The notes beneath the pieces were generated by a model that was given only the letters and a program-made list of their open reading frames with translations, was not told the DNA's origin and ran no database searches. DNA of 64,000 nucleotides from Ananas comosus (taxonomy: Eukaryota; Streptophyta; Magnoliopsida; Poales; Bromeliaceae): positions 13,460,797-13,524,796 of the forward strand of contig NC_033622.1 in NCBI RefSeq assembly GCF_001540865.1, read 5' to 3'. Below, one piece after another: positions 1 through 11,787 of the stretch (the stretch's first letter is position 1; every line of letters starts with the position of its first letter). Position numbers and translations under genes: made by a program.

Positions 1-302
1 CGCGCTCGCCCCGGACGCCGCGGCGGCCGAAGCGGGAGCAGCGGGTCCGTGAGAGGAGGAGAGGAAGGGGCGAGAGGGGTTAGGGTTTGTTGGGGGGGGG
101 GGCGGCGCGGGGGCGGGGGCGGGGGCGAGAAGGGAGGAGAAGGGAGGAGGGAAGTAGTATGGAGAAGGAGTCGACAGGGTGGGATGAGGCCGGGCCTCGG
201 TGGAACAAGGCGGAGAGAGCATCGGGGCGAGAGTCGAGCTGCGTCCGTCGCCGGCCCCGCGCCGCGCGCATAGAAATTGAACTCCCGCTCGGGCGAGTCC
301 AT
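1..302 (-). CDS. Possible 5' coding end of a gene running off the left edge
   Basis: On the minus strand an ATG at 302 (MDSPEREFNFYARG...) opens a frame with no stop to base 1, about 100 codons. It is preceded by a CT-rich leader (about 305-375), typical of plant 5' UTRs. The frame is very GC-rich and proline/serine-rich, so an open frame could occur by chance. An AAACCCTAA-type motif near 75-85, usually a 5' UTR element, suggests that part of this may be untranslated leader and that the true start lies outside the window. I do not recognise the protein. What is firm is a GC-rich 5' gene end on the minus strand next to an AT-rich upstream region. Confidence 0.3.
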   Translation of the reverse strand, partial: MDSPEREFNFYARGAGPATDAARLSPRCSLRLVPPRPGLIPPCRLLLHTTSLLPSPPFSPPPPPPRRPPPQQTLTPLAPSSPPLTDPLLPLRPPRRPGRA

Positions 303-884
303 GGCTTGTGCGAAAAAAGAGAGCGAGACGAGAGAGAGAGAGCGAGAGCAGAGAGAGAAGAGAGGTGGAATTTCATGTAATAAATTAATTAATTTAATTA
401 ACTAATAATTATTAATTAATTAATTGACTTAAGCGAGGAGAAAGGGAAATGGGGAGATCATACTAGAAGATTGGAGAGTAATACGAGGGAGTGGAAATAA
501 GCAGGAAAGATGAGAGTGTTTGTTTGTAGGGAGCGTGGATTTTATTATGGCACATGGGGGGGGAGAAGGAGGAAAACTTTATGAAGAGAGTGGGGTAGTT
601 TTAATTTCGCTACTGGGAACAAAGAGGAGAAAGATCTAATAATAAGGGATGGAGAAGAAGTGGGAGATGGAGAAGGGCGAGGAACAAAATAAACAAAGGT
701 GCTTCTTTCGACTTCTGATGAAAGAGAGTGAAAGAGAAACGGAGGCGGCTTCGACTCACGTTCCAATTACAGGATCCTCCAGATATCGCATTGGTGTTGG
801 CCCACCTACTATTTTATTGCCGCGCGCCTGCTGCCTCCTATTTCTATCTACCATATATTGCTTCATCGCCCCTCTAAATTATTG

Positions 885-886
<2 letters not shown>

Positions 887-936
<50 letters not shown>
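887..936. repeat. (TA)n microsatellite
   Basis: About 50 bases of uninterrupted alternating T and A. Confidence 0.95.
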
Positions 937-939
<3 letters not shown>

Positions 940-3091
940 ATTTCATCTTTAAAAATTATTTATTTAGATATACATTTTTTTTTCAAATCCAAAGGTTTAA
1001 ACAATAAGACAAGAAAAGGTAAAAAAAAAAAAAAAATCTAGTTATAGAGATATTAGGGTGTAATATTTATCCCTATAGCATATAGGTGTACATGTAGCAT
1101 TGCTTTAGAATTTTTGTTCAGTGAGTTATTATTATCTTTTTTTGTTCCATAAAATAATAAATTAAGAAAAGATGTACATACACCTCAACTGTGGGCTTCC
1201 CAACTTTTATTTATTTTGTTTGGACTAACATTACTTTTTAGGTTTTATTTACTCTATTTTAAATATTTTGGTTAATTGCATTAGGAATTTGCTTTTATTT
1301 AATAATAAATTTCACATTTCTGAAACATAATAAGTATCACAGTTTATATAGAACTTGTTAATTTAACAAAACCTTTGATTTTATTATTTGAAAATTCTAA
1401 GTTAAAATTAATAAAGAGAATAAAGGGTGATGATGCATCAATAAAAGGAAAAAAAAATATTCAGAAGCCTATTTGTAAGTAGTCATATTATGAGATAAAA
1501 TTTAACGGATAAAAATAATACACAAATTTATCGATTTATGCGGGACGAGCGATAATTCTTCTTTAGAGTTGAAAAGATTGTATTGAATCACAGTCAGTCA
1601 AAATAAAAAAAAGAGAAAATATTATTCAGCATTCATTGCATCCGCACATTTATGAACCGATTATCCTCTCACCTTTTTATTCCCCGTTATAATACATATT
1701 ATTATAAATTTGATATTAAATTAATTAGGTTAAAAATTTGAGCTAGAGCACAGGTGATCGATGACCCAATGGGTAGCAATAGCATGTACTAATGCACGGA
1801 GTTCACGCAATAATTTCTCCATAGGGAGCCAAAGGGGGCTATAATTGGAAAGCGAGGAGTAATTGTAGATGAGTAGTACGTGTGAAAGAGGCTGTGAAAA
1901 GTGTTAATAAGTCGCAAGAGTATGGGATTAAAATAACCCACCCAAAAAGAAAAAAGAAAAAGAAAAAAAGAAGACGTGTAGAAGTGTAGAGGGCAAATAT
2001 ATGTTCCAGAAGAAAGCTAATGTGTAGCACCCTATAATTTTATCTCGATCCTCTAATATTTTGGTTTCTAAACATTAAATTATTATAATTTTTAACTTAA
2101 AATTTTTAAATTACTAATTTCATAATTTAATTTAGTTAATTAAATATTAACGTATTTCTGATATAAAAATAATATGATATTTTTAATTATTATGGAATTA
2201 TAAATTATAATACTGCTATATTTTTTTTATCAGCTAAATTGCAATTGTATGGCTTAATTATAACAATTTTAAAAATTTAAATTAAAAATTATAATAAATT
2301 AAAATTTGAGAACTAAAATATCACGTGTCTAATAGTTTAAGGACCAAAAGTGTAGGTTTTCTTTTATGAGTGCAAAATCGTAAATGAAAAAAATAGAAAG
2401 GGTTAGTAGTGCAAGTTATTATCCTATTATAATTTTCTTTTTCGTTAAGTTGACCTTCTCATTACCACAACCAGTAGTAGCTATCCCATGGAGAAGTAGA
2501 CGTAATGGGTTATTGTTGGAGCTTAAACCAGTTTTAACAATGTTACTTAACATGGGTTGGAAATTTGTTTAATTGATATGACCGAATTATATTAAGTTAA
2601 GTACATTTAGCTACCGCTGTTTAATATTGAAAGCGGAAGAAAAAAAGTTAAGATAGGGTACAACTACTATTCTTTTAAGAGGACGGGGGCTTTCATCTTT
2701 TCGAGTCGCTTTAAATGATAGAAATTTCGAATTGATAATCAAACCGTTAAAATTGATTTAAAATATTTACAATATTTAGAAATTAAATTTTATAAATTTT
2801 AAAATCCGTTATCAAATTTATTAAAGAGCTAAGAAATGAACAATCAAAATCGAATAATCTTATAAAATAGATGTTAGATCTTTTCAATTCATGATCAGAA
2901 TTAATTATCAAACGTTATCTAAATAGCATAAAGAATTTTCTATAAAAAATATAAACTATATATATAAAGAGAGATATTTCTATATTTTTAGATAAAATTA
3001 TAAATTTACATTGGAATTGAACCGTTATGGTATACAAAATGTGGTAAATTTTTTTAAAATAAATAAAATATTTTTTTTATCATATTTTCTA

Positions 3092-3524
3092 GGGAAAACT
3101 TCAAAACCCCCCCTGTGGTTTCACACTTTTTCATTTTAGTACTCTGTGGTTTGAAGTGTATCAAGTTAGTACCCTGTGGTTTCTCACTTTATCACTTTAG
3201 TACCCTGTGGTTTAAAATGTATCAAGCTAGTACCCTGTGGTTTTGCACTTTATCACTTTAGTACCCTGTGGTTTCACACTTTATCACTTTAGTACCTTGT
3301 GATTTAAAAAACTATAGGGTACTAACTTGATACAAAATTAAAACCACAGGGTACTAAAGTGATAAAGTGCAAAACCACAGGGTACTAACTTGATACACTT
3401 TAAACCACAGGGTACTTAAGTGATAAAGTGAGAAACCACGGGGTACTAACTTGATACATTTTAAACCACAGGGTATTAAAGTGAAAAAAATTGAAACCAC
3501 GAGGGGGGTTTTTGAAGTTTTCCC
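3092..3524. mobile_element. Foldback (inverted-repeat) element built of CTGTGGTTT repeats
   Basis: The ends are inverted copies: GGGAAAACTTCAAAA at the left and TTTTTGAAGTTTTCCC at the right. The left half contains several direct copies of a roughly 30-base unit with TAGTACCCTGTGGTTT and CACTTTATCACTTT. The right half carries the same unit in inverse orientation, so the whole element can fold into one long hairpin. The flanks share ATTTTCT next to both ends, a possible imperfect target duplication. No coding capacity is visible. It is probably a non-autonomous DNA transposon or MITE; the superfamily is not certain. Confidence 0.75.
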
Positions 3525-3601
3525 ATTTTCTTAAAAAATATTAATTATCTGCTCGTTAGCTGAGCGGGGCATTTGTATAAGTACTATTTACGAAAAACTT
3601 A

Positions 3602-3602
3602 A

Positions 3603-3638
<36 letters not shown>

Positions 3639-3654
3639 TTTTTATTATTATTAT
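3602..3654. repeat. (AAT)n microsatellite followed by its inverse
   Basis: A run of AAT/ATA trinucleotides is followed by a T-run and TTATTATTA, so the two halves are near complements. Confidence 0.9.
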
Positions 3655-3807
3655 AGAATAACTTTTCTAATAGTAGAAGTAGCAGCGCCCACGATATTAG
3701 ATTTTTTTTTACTAAGAGCTCGCTTGATTGGCGTAATTATAAATACGGTGCAGTTGAAGATACATATAGTTAAAAATATAGTAATTATAATTATATTTTT
3801 TTTATTT

Positions 3808-3866
3808 GGTTGGATACAGTAGATAGCACTGTAGGTTGGTTAGATACAGTAGATAGCACTGTAGGT
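3808..3866. repeat. Short tandem duplication
   Basis: GGTTGGATACAGTAGATAGC is followed by CACTGTA and then repeats almost exactly, with a few extra bases, giving two adjacent copies. Confidence 0.8.
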
Positions 3867-6077
3867 ATAAAAATTTTATTTGATTACATGCGATTGAAAA
3901 ATACATTTACGAATTTTATCATTTTATACATGAGATCGTAACATTATCCCTTAGGTAGGAAAGAGAAAGAAAAAATATCAATTAAAATGGTTATTAGAGA
4001 GAAAACTTATCTTTGTTTGGAATTATTCTTTCCAAATGTTGCAGTTGAAACTACGATTAATTCTGACGTAGTTTTGACTACATAAGCTGAATTTAAATAC
4101 ATAAAAAAAATATCAAATTTGAATATGTATATAATTACAATTTAACCATATGCAACGAAACAATTCCTAAATATCTTCAGAGCACAGAGAAATTAGAGTG
4201 CAAATTGACAGGCTGTAAATGCAAGCTGTGTGGAAATTAATCAAGCTTTAATTATTTTTGTAAAACAAAAAATAAAAAAGTTACGGGCTTGTACTCGAGG
4301 CTATATATTAAACCGCTAACAAATGTACTTTCCAACGCAATTGATTCATGTAAGTTCATTTGGGATGGTGTTAGTAGCTAGATAGTAGTACCCTCATTGA
4401 AATCACAACTAATGAATCAGGCTTTTTATTGTCGTGGTAATTGCCCGATCTCAATTCGATCAAAATAATATAGAGTATATCACAGTACACACATCTTGGA
4501 CCTTCTCGCACTTTAATTATCTTTTAATTGGATTTGATTCATTCTTAATTGCTCAGTTTGGTGGAGACATCTGCACCAAACTTGCCCCCACCTCCATGGC
4601 TCTTGACCCGGTCGCAAAACCCTAACTTTAAAACAGATGTTACTTTCGCTGCAATCTTAATTTATTCTTTCTTCTGTTCAGATGAACCGCATTGAATTCG
4701 ACAGTGAAAGAGTCTGATTCACCGCCTTCTTAAGCTGCTTTAAGATTCGAGCGCTGCATTCGATTCTTGTTGCGTGCAGTTTATGGGTCTAAGCAGCCTC
4801 TTAATCCGAGCTCTTTAGTTTATCGTCATTGCGGAATTCGTTTTGGTATTTGAGAGGTCCTTTTCTACAAGGGGGACCTATTGAAAGGGTCGTGTGGAAT
4901 ATTGACCGGTCAAAATGAATTTGTGCAAAAATGTGAGGTGGAAATGAATTGAATTCGCTTCATTATGAGGTTGGAGTGTTCAAATTACGGTCCTGAGTTA
5001 GTCGCTGCGTTATTTGTACCTTCCCTACTAAAATCAAGCACCAACTCAGCATTTAATAAATTTTACAATAACTTACAAACATTTAATTCGAGATTGAAAT
5101 CTAATCATTAAATTGTATAGTTTGTAAAGTGCTGAGAAATTTGTTGGAAAGAAAAAACATTTTCAGGCGGAGGAGGTCATGTGGATAAATATAGCCAGCT
5201 CGTACTAGACTGGGGCCCTCTTATTTAAATATTTGAGTACCTTATTCATCGACAGCAAAGTTAAATATTGGTGCCTGTGGAGAAATTATTGCCCATACTA
5301 AGTGCATTATGTTGATTGTGGATTGTCGAGAATCTGAGAGTAAACAACTTCCAATGACAAGAATAATCTTAACGCGCGTACCTACTCGTGTGCATGATAG
5401 ATATCTCATAAGTTATGCTAATTAAAGAACTCTTGGAACGAAGGAGGTTTAGGACTGACATTCAATCTTTTAATTTTCAAGATTTCGAAATTCATTTTAA
5501 CTTCATATCATTACATAATTCAAATACAAACAGCTGCTGCTTAAAACAAAAAAGTATTATAATAATGAGATGGCCAAATAAGCACTAAACTGGAATCTCT
5601 TTTTTAAGGTTTTGTAAATGTAATGGTCATTGCAGCTCTAATTAATTCCCTCAGGAGAAGGAAAAAGGAAAGATGGATTATGTTTTTGTAGTCAAACTTG
5701 GAAAGGGAGTTTTACGGTGAAAGCAACTCACGAACCTTCACCACAAAACCCTTGCTTCTTTTATCCTCTTTTAGGGTGTTCTTTTGTTAGGTTTGACATC
5801 TTCTTAAGCAACCATTGTTGGCTCAATCCAGGTATTTTCTCAGGATGGGTGGTAAATTGGTGAAACCATCTATCCGTCCTCGGCTTATTCGACAACTAGA
5901 TTAGTTTGATCAATTTGAAATTACTCTAAAAAAATTCATAAGTTGATTTGACATTCCTAAGAAAACATCCTATTAATTATCATGCCGTGTCATATTCAGA
6001 TCGTGTTGTATTGATTTTACGTGCAATTATAATAACTGCACGTGAATCCCGAACTTTATTGGACCGGGCCTAGTAAT

Positions 6078-6174
6078 TGAGCCCATTATTAATGTGCCGT
6101 AGTGGATTTTATTGCTCTTTTCAAGAACGGGCCATGGGCTTATTTTAATGGGCCTTACTAGAAAAAATTGGGCC
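6078..6174 (+). promoter_or_regulatory. Cluster of site II (TGGGCY) motifs upstream of the SCO/HCC2-like gene
   Basis: TGGGCT/TGGGCC motifs occur at about 6079-6084 (reverse), 6135-6140, 6149-6154 and 6169-6174, roughly 250-340 bases before the start codon. In plants, clustered site II elements bound by TCP factors are a known feature of promoters of nuclear genes for respiratory-chain proteins. That fits the mitochondrial role of the next gene. The role here is inferred from motif and position only. Confidence 0.55.
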
Positions 6175-6421
6175 GAGCCTCTCTTGCGGAGCAAGTATCA
6201 CATTTAGCTGGGCGGAGACCGCTCGAGCTCTTCTTCTCAAACCTCCTTAGTCTCTTCCCTGTCGCTCTCTCTCTCACCTCCGATTCTTCTTTTGCTCTCG
6301 TCTCGATCTTTTTGGAGTTTTCGTTCCTTCTCTTATCAAAATCCCATCCTTAAACCAATTCGAGCTCGTTGCAATGGCGGGTTTAGGCTATTGAGCTCCC
6401 CTCTACATTCCCTCCGTGATC

Positions 6422-9400
6422 ATGCTCAATAGTCGCCTCGTCGCCCTATCCTTGCGCCACGGATTGAGTGCTTCCTCTTGGGTACCTCGGCCCACTCGGT
6501 AACCTTTTCATGTTTAGGGTTTCGTTCCTAATGCTTGTTTGATTTGCTTGGTAGTGTAGGTTAGGTGTTTGTGTTAATTCCTGAGAGTGTTTTTAGTCAG
6601 TGGAATACGCGTATATAATAGTTGATTCGGAGTTGTTTTTTTTTTTTTTTTCCTTTTTCTTTTGCGTTTTTGTGAAATTGGGAGATCATACTAATTACTT
6701 AAAAAAAAGAGGCTAAGGATGTTTACAAGAAGATTGAGGAGACACGAATTTGGGGGATATGAAAACCTACTATTACTCTTTGGCTTGCTATTGAGTTGGA
6801 GATTATGAACCCTTTTGTAGCTCTGCAGTAAAATGTTACGGTTCTTCTTTTCTAGCCTAAACCCTATCGGTTGTCTAGTGTTGACGTTTCAATGCCTTGG
6901 CCTTCGTTAATGGTTGCAATGTCAGTGTAACAGAATCTGATGTTACTACACTTAGATATTACTGAATGAATTTTGGAAACTGTAATTGAATTTTGTGTTT
7001 CTTATACATTTCGCGCGGTTTTGTCTTTCAATTTTATCTGTTGGGAGTGGTTTTGTAACTATCATGGCTTACAGTTCATCGGTGGTCAGATGTAGAATGT
7101 GAAAAAATAGTGAAGAAATTTGGGATAAATTTTGATGGTTACTTTAAAAGAAGCATGAGATAAGGGAATGGGTATTAGAATTGCTGGGAAACTGATATCT
7201 GAAGGTACGATGAGGAGTTTCCGGCTTGTGAACACATGGTCTGTCTTGATTCAAATCTCTCGTTTGATCAAGTTTCCTGCATATGAGTGATGGATTAAGA
7301 AAAGATAAAGAAAATAGGGTAAAGAAGGTATAATGCTGCATCATGTTTAAAGATCAGGAGCTCTTATTGAATTCGCAATGAGAGAAATGAAAGGAAGGAC
7401 TAGCAGAACATGAGAGAGATAGAGAGGAGGAGATACAAAGAAAGGAAATTTTAAAAATAATATAATAAGCAGTTTCCCTCTAACTGCTAGGGGATCCTCG
7501 GTTGCATTTGTTCTGGCATACTCTATATCTTATGCTTACCCTTTTGACAGATCCTAGTGAAGAAATCCAAATCATATGTTTCTCCTATATATTTATCATT
7601 TCAAATAAGATTCTTTGATAACTTTCATAAATTAATGGTCTTTTCCTGAGTGTAAAAGTATTCTACTAGAAGTTTGTTCTCCTGTAATGGTGAATATGTT
7701 GATAGTTAACGGTGGTATTCTCATTTCATTGTTGTAGGTCTTATCCTTTACGGAGTTTTGTGTCTCGCGGTTATTCTAATGGAACACGCCGAAGGGATCA
7801 CAACTTGGCAAGACAGTTATCTGATGATAATGAGCTGTCAAATTCTCAATCATGGATATATTATGTTATTGTACGTTATCTGCAGAGTATCTTATCTCTC
7901 TTTTTTCTTTGTGATTGAGAGCTGTGTCCATCATCTAGTGATTTTTTTCCTTTTTCCTTTCAAGTAATTTATGCAAGAGAATATTAGCGACATATATGCA
8001 TGAATTGATCTTCTGAATTATCTATCAGCGCTGAGTCAATTTTGTTCTTGCAGCCTACAGCTTTATTAGTTCTTGCTGGAGCAGCCACATTTATTCACTA
8101 CAATGATGAGAAGCGAGTAATATCACAAGGTCTCATTTTGTTTAACAAATGAAGGTTAATTGTTCTTTCTTACATAAGTAGGTTTTGGATTATAATGCCT
8201 TATATAGTCCTTTGAAAAAATTTTTTGTAATGTAAATGTTTTTTGATATTAAGTATTTCTTTCTTAATTACTATGAGTCATGACCCTATAGAGTATCTTT
8301 TAAACCAGGATTTTTTGATTTGAGCCCTAGTTTTGTACTGACTCTGACCTAAACTGGAACTTTTCTCGTCCAGTTTCTTACTTTCATCCAAAACTCCAAA
8401 CCATAGCTTGGTACTTCCCTTTTTCTCGTCCAGTTTCTTACTTTCATCCAACCAAACCATAGCTTGGTACTTCTGTACTTGTTTCCTTGCTTTTTTTGGG
8501 GGGCCGGGTGGGGATTGAGGGGGGGTTACAATCGTCTTTCTAGTGTAATTTTTGCTTGCTCTAGCTACAAAGTGTTATGATTCTATTCAAAGATTCGCCT
8601 TTTTTATCATTTAATAAAGTAACTTGTCAAATGCATACTTATTCTACTTAGAGATACTTTCCTGGCTTGCTCTGAGGAAATTCTCTGCGTCGGATTTATC
8701 CAATTTCTCTCTCTGATACATTTCCATTCTACAGAATCAAAGCAAGATACTATTACTGCAAGACAAAATATAAACAGGCCTGCTATCGGGGGGCCATTTA
8801 AGCTGTATGATATAGAGGGTAATTTGGTAACAGAATCAGACCTTCGTGGAAACTGGACATTGATGTACTTTGGCTATACTTCTTGCCCTGATGTGGGACC
8901 AGAAGAAGTTCAAAAGATGGCCGATGGTATCAACATACTAGGTGGGAGTACTTTCATATTCTTTTCATTGTCACTATTAGCTATTCGATACTATATACAT
9001 GCTGGTCTTCTGGTTTCTTTAGGTTTTGAGATCTTAAGCAGAAGTTGGGTATCTGTTAGGGAACTTATTTGTAATTACTTTATCTGCAAGGATATTGGTA
9101 TGCTAGGCCTGGATGTTACTATATACACGCACATCTATAAAACAGAATTAGCTATATATTTTGTAGTCTGATGGCAACCTTGCCCATTTGAGCCCATAAT
9201 ATGGCAGGGCCTGCCTTGGTGAGGCTAGGCCCGGGCCGTGGTTTTGAACTCCATAAAAAATACGGGCTTCGCCTGAACTAGAACTGGCAAATGGCATTCC
9301 TGTACTTGAAGAGAGGCTCAATCTTCAAGTTCTGCTAGAAGCATAGTTACTAATTCATGAGAAAAATCATTGGACTGAACTTTTGTTTTGAAGTTTCTTA

Positions 9401-10183
9401 ACTTTTCATTCTAATGATGATATAGATAAACAAGAACAAGAATATTGCTGTTTTTGAATTACTAATAATGTTATAGAAAACTGACACTTGCGCTAGTAAG
9501 TGAAGCTTTATGGATTTTTCTCACTTTCTCCTTTACAGTTATTTTTCATCTAGTCTCGTTAATTGTGATTATCTTACTGAATTTGAATATGTTTCCTTGT
9601 GATTATCTAATGAGTTACTGATTATTTAAATTTCTCTTTGAACAGAGTCCAAATACAATATAAAGATCACACCAATTTTTATCACGATCGATCCTCAACG
9701 TGACGCACCTGCTCAACTAAAGGCATACCTTCAAGGTTAGTTGAGATAGTGTCCTCATTATTCTATTCTGTATGCAACTTCTGCAGTGCTCCATTTGTGA
9801 GGTTTGTTATATTCTTGCAACACTATAAATGCAGAATTTGACTCGAGAATAAAAGGATTAACGGGCCCTATTGATGCCGTAAGACAAATTGCACAGGAAT
9901 ATCGTGTTTTCTTCAAGAAAGTTGACGAAATAGGCCAAGATTACCTTGTGGAATGCTCGCACAACATGTAAAAAGATACTATTTTCCTCCTCTTTTTTTT
10001 CCCAGAAAAGTTATCTACACTATGCTTAAAATTTCATTGACCACCAAGAAGACTCGTTTGACTTCAAATGACAGGTATCTTTTAGACCCAAACCTGGACA
10101 CTGTTAGATGCTTTGGTGTCGAATACGATGCTTCGCAGTTGTCTGATGCGATAATGGCGGAAGTGAGAAAAGCATCAAAGTGA
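6422..10183 (+). CDS. HCC2: SCO1/SenC-family mitochondrial protein, HCC2-like
   Basis: Seven exons join in frame: 6422-6498, 7738-7870, 8054-8129, 8735-8941, 9646-9735, 9835-9967 and 10075-10183, all with GT-AG introns, giving 274 residues. The N-terminus (MLNSRLVALSLRHG...) is Arg/Ser-rich like a mitochondrial presequence. One membrane segment lies at about 65-86. A thioredoxin-fold SCO domain follows, with YFGYTSCPDVGP at about 140-151 and ITIDPQRDAP further on. SCO1 proteins deliver copper to cytochrome c oxidase through a CxxxC pair plus a distal His. Here the second Cys is Gly150, and the His position in the DYxVxH segment is Cys235 (DYLVECSHNMYL). This matches the plant HCC2 branch, which is known to have lost copper ligands and is thought to act in redox or stress responses. 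The site II cluster upstream supports a mitochondrial role. The start is the first ATG that gives a presequence and joins in frame. Confidence 0.88.
8361..8478. repeat. 60-base tandem duplication inside intron 3 of the HCC2-like gene
   Basis: TTTTCTCGTCCAGTTTCTTA begins at 8361 and again at 8421. Both copies continue to CCATAGCTTGGTACTTC, the second with a small deletion. It is intronic and does not affect coding. Confidence 0.85.
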
Positions 10184-11333
10184 CATCCCCTTTGATAATT
10201 TTTTTTCACCTCTATTTTAGATTTTCCAAAGGTAATGGCTTTGTTGTTGATTGTTATTGTTCTTCCGTTACTCTGAAGAATGATGCTTCTTCTTTGTGTT
10301 TCAAACGATTTACAATTATGAGTTGTCATAGCATATACCATAAGATATAGCCGAAAGATAGTCCCTTTGGTACGAGGTAATTGTTATTTGTTTTGCACAA
10401 AGCAAAGAAGATATATCTAGATTTTAATGAAATATCTGTGGCTTTTCAATTTCTGGTGGTCTGGAAGCGATTCTGGAGGTTAGGAAACAAATGTCTAGTG
10501 GGATATTATCTTCTAATTCACTTCGCTTTTGTTCCAAGAATATTTTGATCTGCAATAAACAAATGGTCTAGTTATTATTTGTGGATAATCAGCAATTAAT
10601 ACCAACTTGTACATGGCTTATTCCATTCATAATATATTTTAGGTGTAGCAACCATCACAAGTTCAAGAATAAATTTGACCAGTTAACAGGATGGTGTTCT
10701 AGACTTCTAGTTTATCTTTTTTATCCTCCTCTCCCCTCAATGCTGGCCTCCTGAAAATCTTTAGAAAGACTCAAGGAAAAAGTTAAACTAGCAATTCTCT
10801 ATGCATTACTGGAAAGATTATATACTTTTTTTTCTTAACTGATTATGATGTAAATTGTGATGGTTGTTTTTCTGTAGGCTTTTATAAATATGCAATTTTT
10901 GAGACCCGTTACTCATTAAAATCATAAGCTTTTATTTGTTACTGTTACTTCAATGTATTCTGCTTAGTTCAAGAGCCAAATAGGTCCCAAATCCATTAGG
11001 CTTGATGAGTAAAGAAATACATGCCATTAACTCTGACTGGATCCTTTGCCCTCTGCTAAGGTTCATAATTTTTATCCGCATGTACGAACTCCGCTTCCTT
11101 TGTTTATCCTTGCAACTTAACAAATTAACTAATCCTTTTGCAGGTGCCTGTTAGTTTTGTAGAATATCTGAACGGTCTTAAATAACTACCTCCTCACTAT
11201 GTCCGAATTATTGATGCCAGATTGTAACTTGGACATTGATATATTCTTTCCTTTCTCTATTCTTGATTCTCTTCTACTAATTTTGCATATTAATCTTTTA
11301 AATGTCATCCTCGCTACTAAAGTGGATGCTTAC
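10184..11333. other. 3' UTR and intergenic DNA after the HCC2-like gene
   Basis: The first few hundred bases are probably 3' UTR. No coding region is seen in the remainder. Confidence 0.5.
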
Positions 11334-11787
11334 TACAACGACCCGACCCGTTAGCAACAATAACTCGTTGGGCCTAAACAACCGGTCCAAAATGTTTAAG
11401 CCCAGTTATTATTATTAGCGTGTAGGTTTTTTATAAACTAATCGAAATCAGTTGTGGGATTATTGGGCCGTTACAAACTCTCCTTGTTTAGACCCTAACG
11501 TTCTCGTCAGGTCCAAACCGGATCAGACGATGTGAGATTCTAGAGGTGGCTCCTACCAAATCCGTCGGTATAGCACTTTGTCTTGCATAGCACTTAACTC
11601 TTATACTTCCGACTGATATTCGGCTTTGATACCAATGCAACGACCCGACCTGGTAGTAATAATAACTCGTTGGGCCAAACCACCGATCCAAAATGCTTAA
11701 GTCTAGTTATTATTATTAGCGTGTAGGCCTCATATAAACTAATCGAAATCAGTATCTCATCCGATATGGGACTATTGGGCTGTTACA
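11334..11787 (-). mobile_element. Complete TRIM (terminal-repeat retrotransposon in miniature)
   Basis: Two direct long terminal repeats, 11334-11475 and 11636-11787, read on the minus strand from TGTAAC...GCCCAAT to ...GGGTCGTTG(C/T)A. Directly after the 5' LTR (right-hand copy) is TTGGTATCAAAGC, a primer-binding site complementary to initiator methionine tRNA. A purine-rich AACAAGGAGAGTT precedes the 3' LTR as polypurine tract. The internal part is only about 160 bases and has no coding capacity. The element is flanked on both sides by the perfect 5-bp duplication CTTAC. The 3' LTR has a deletion relative to the 5' one. A related solo LTR is at 62497. Confidence 0.92.

Larger units (their letters stand above)
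303..6077. other. Intergenic region, AT-rich, repeats only
   Basis: No credible coding region is seen. The short open frames are low-complexity or lack splice context. The stretch holds the (TA)n tract at about 887-936, a foldback element at 3092-3524, an (AAT)n tract at about 3602-3654, and a short tandem duplication at 3808-3866 (a 26-30 base unit containing ATACAGTAGATAGCACTGTA). The 2030-3090 part is plain AT-rich DNA in which I see nothing. Confidence 0.6.

Noticed and set aside
649..1041. 130-codon plus-strand open frame
   Set aside because: It runs through a (TA)n microsatellite and a poly-A tract, and has no recognisable domain.
3092..3524. Direct repeat array, considered as a CRISPR-like array
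   Set aside because: The units are contiguous, degenerate and inverted between arms, in a plant nuclear context. There are no spacers.
8824..9171. 115-codon continuous frame in the SCO gene, considered as a separate small protein
   Set aside because: It reads through the exon 4 donor into the intron. The spliced frame continues the SCO domain.
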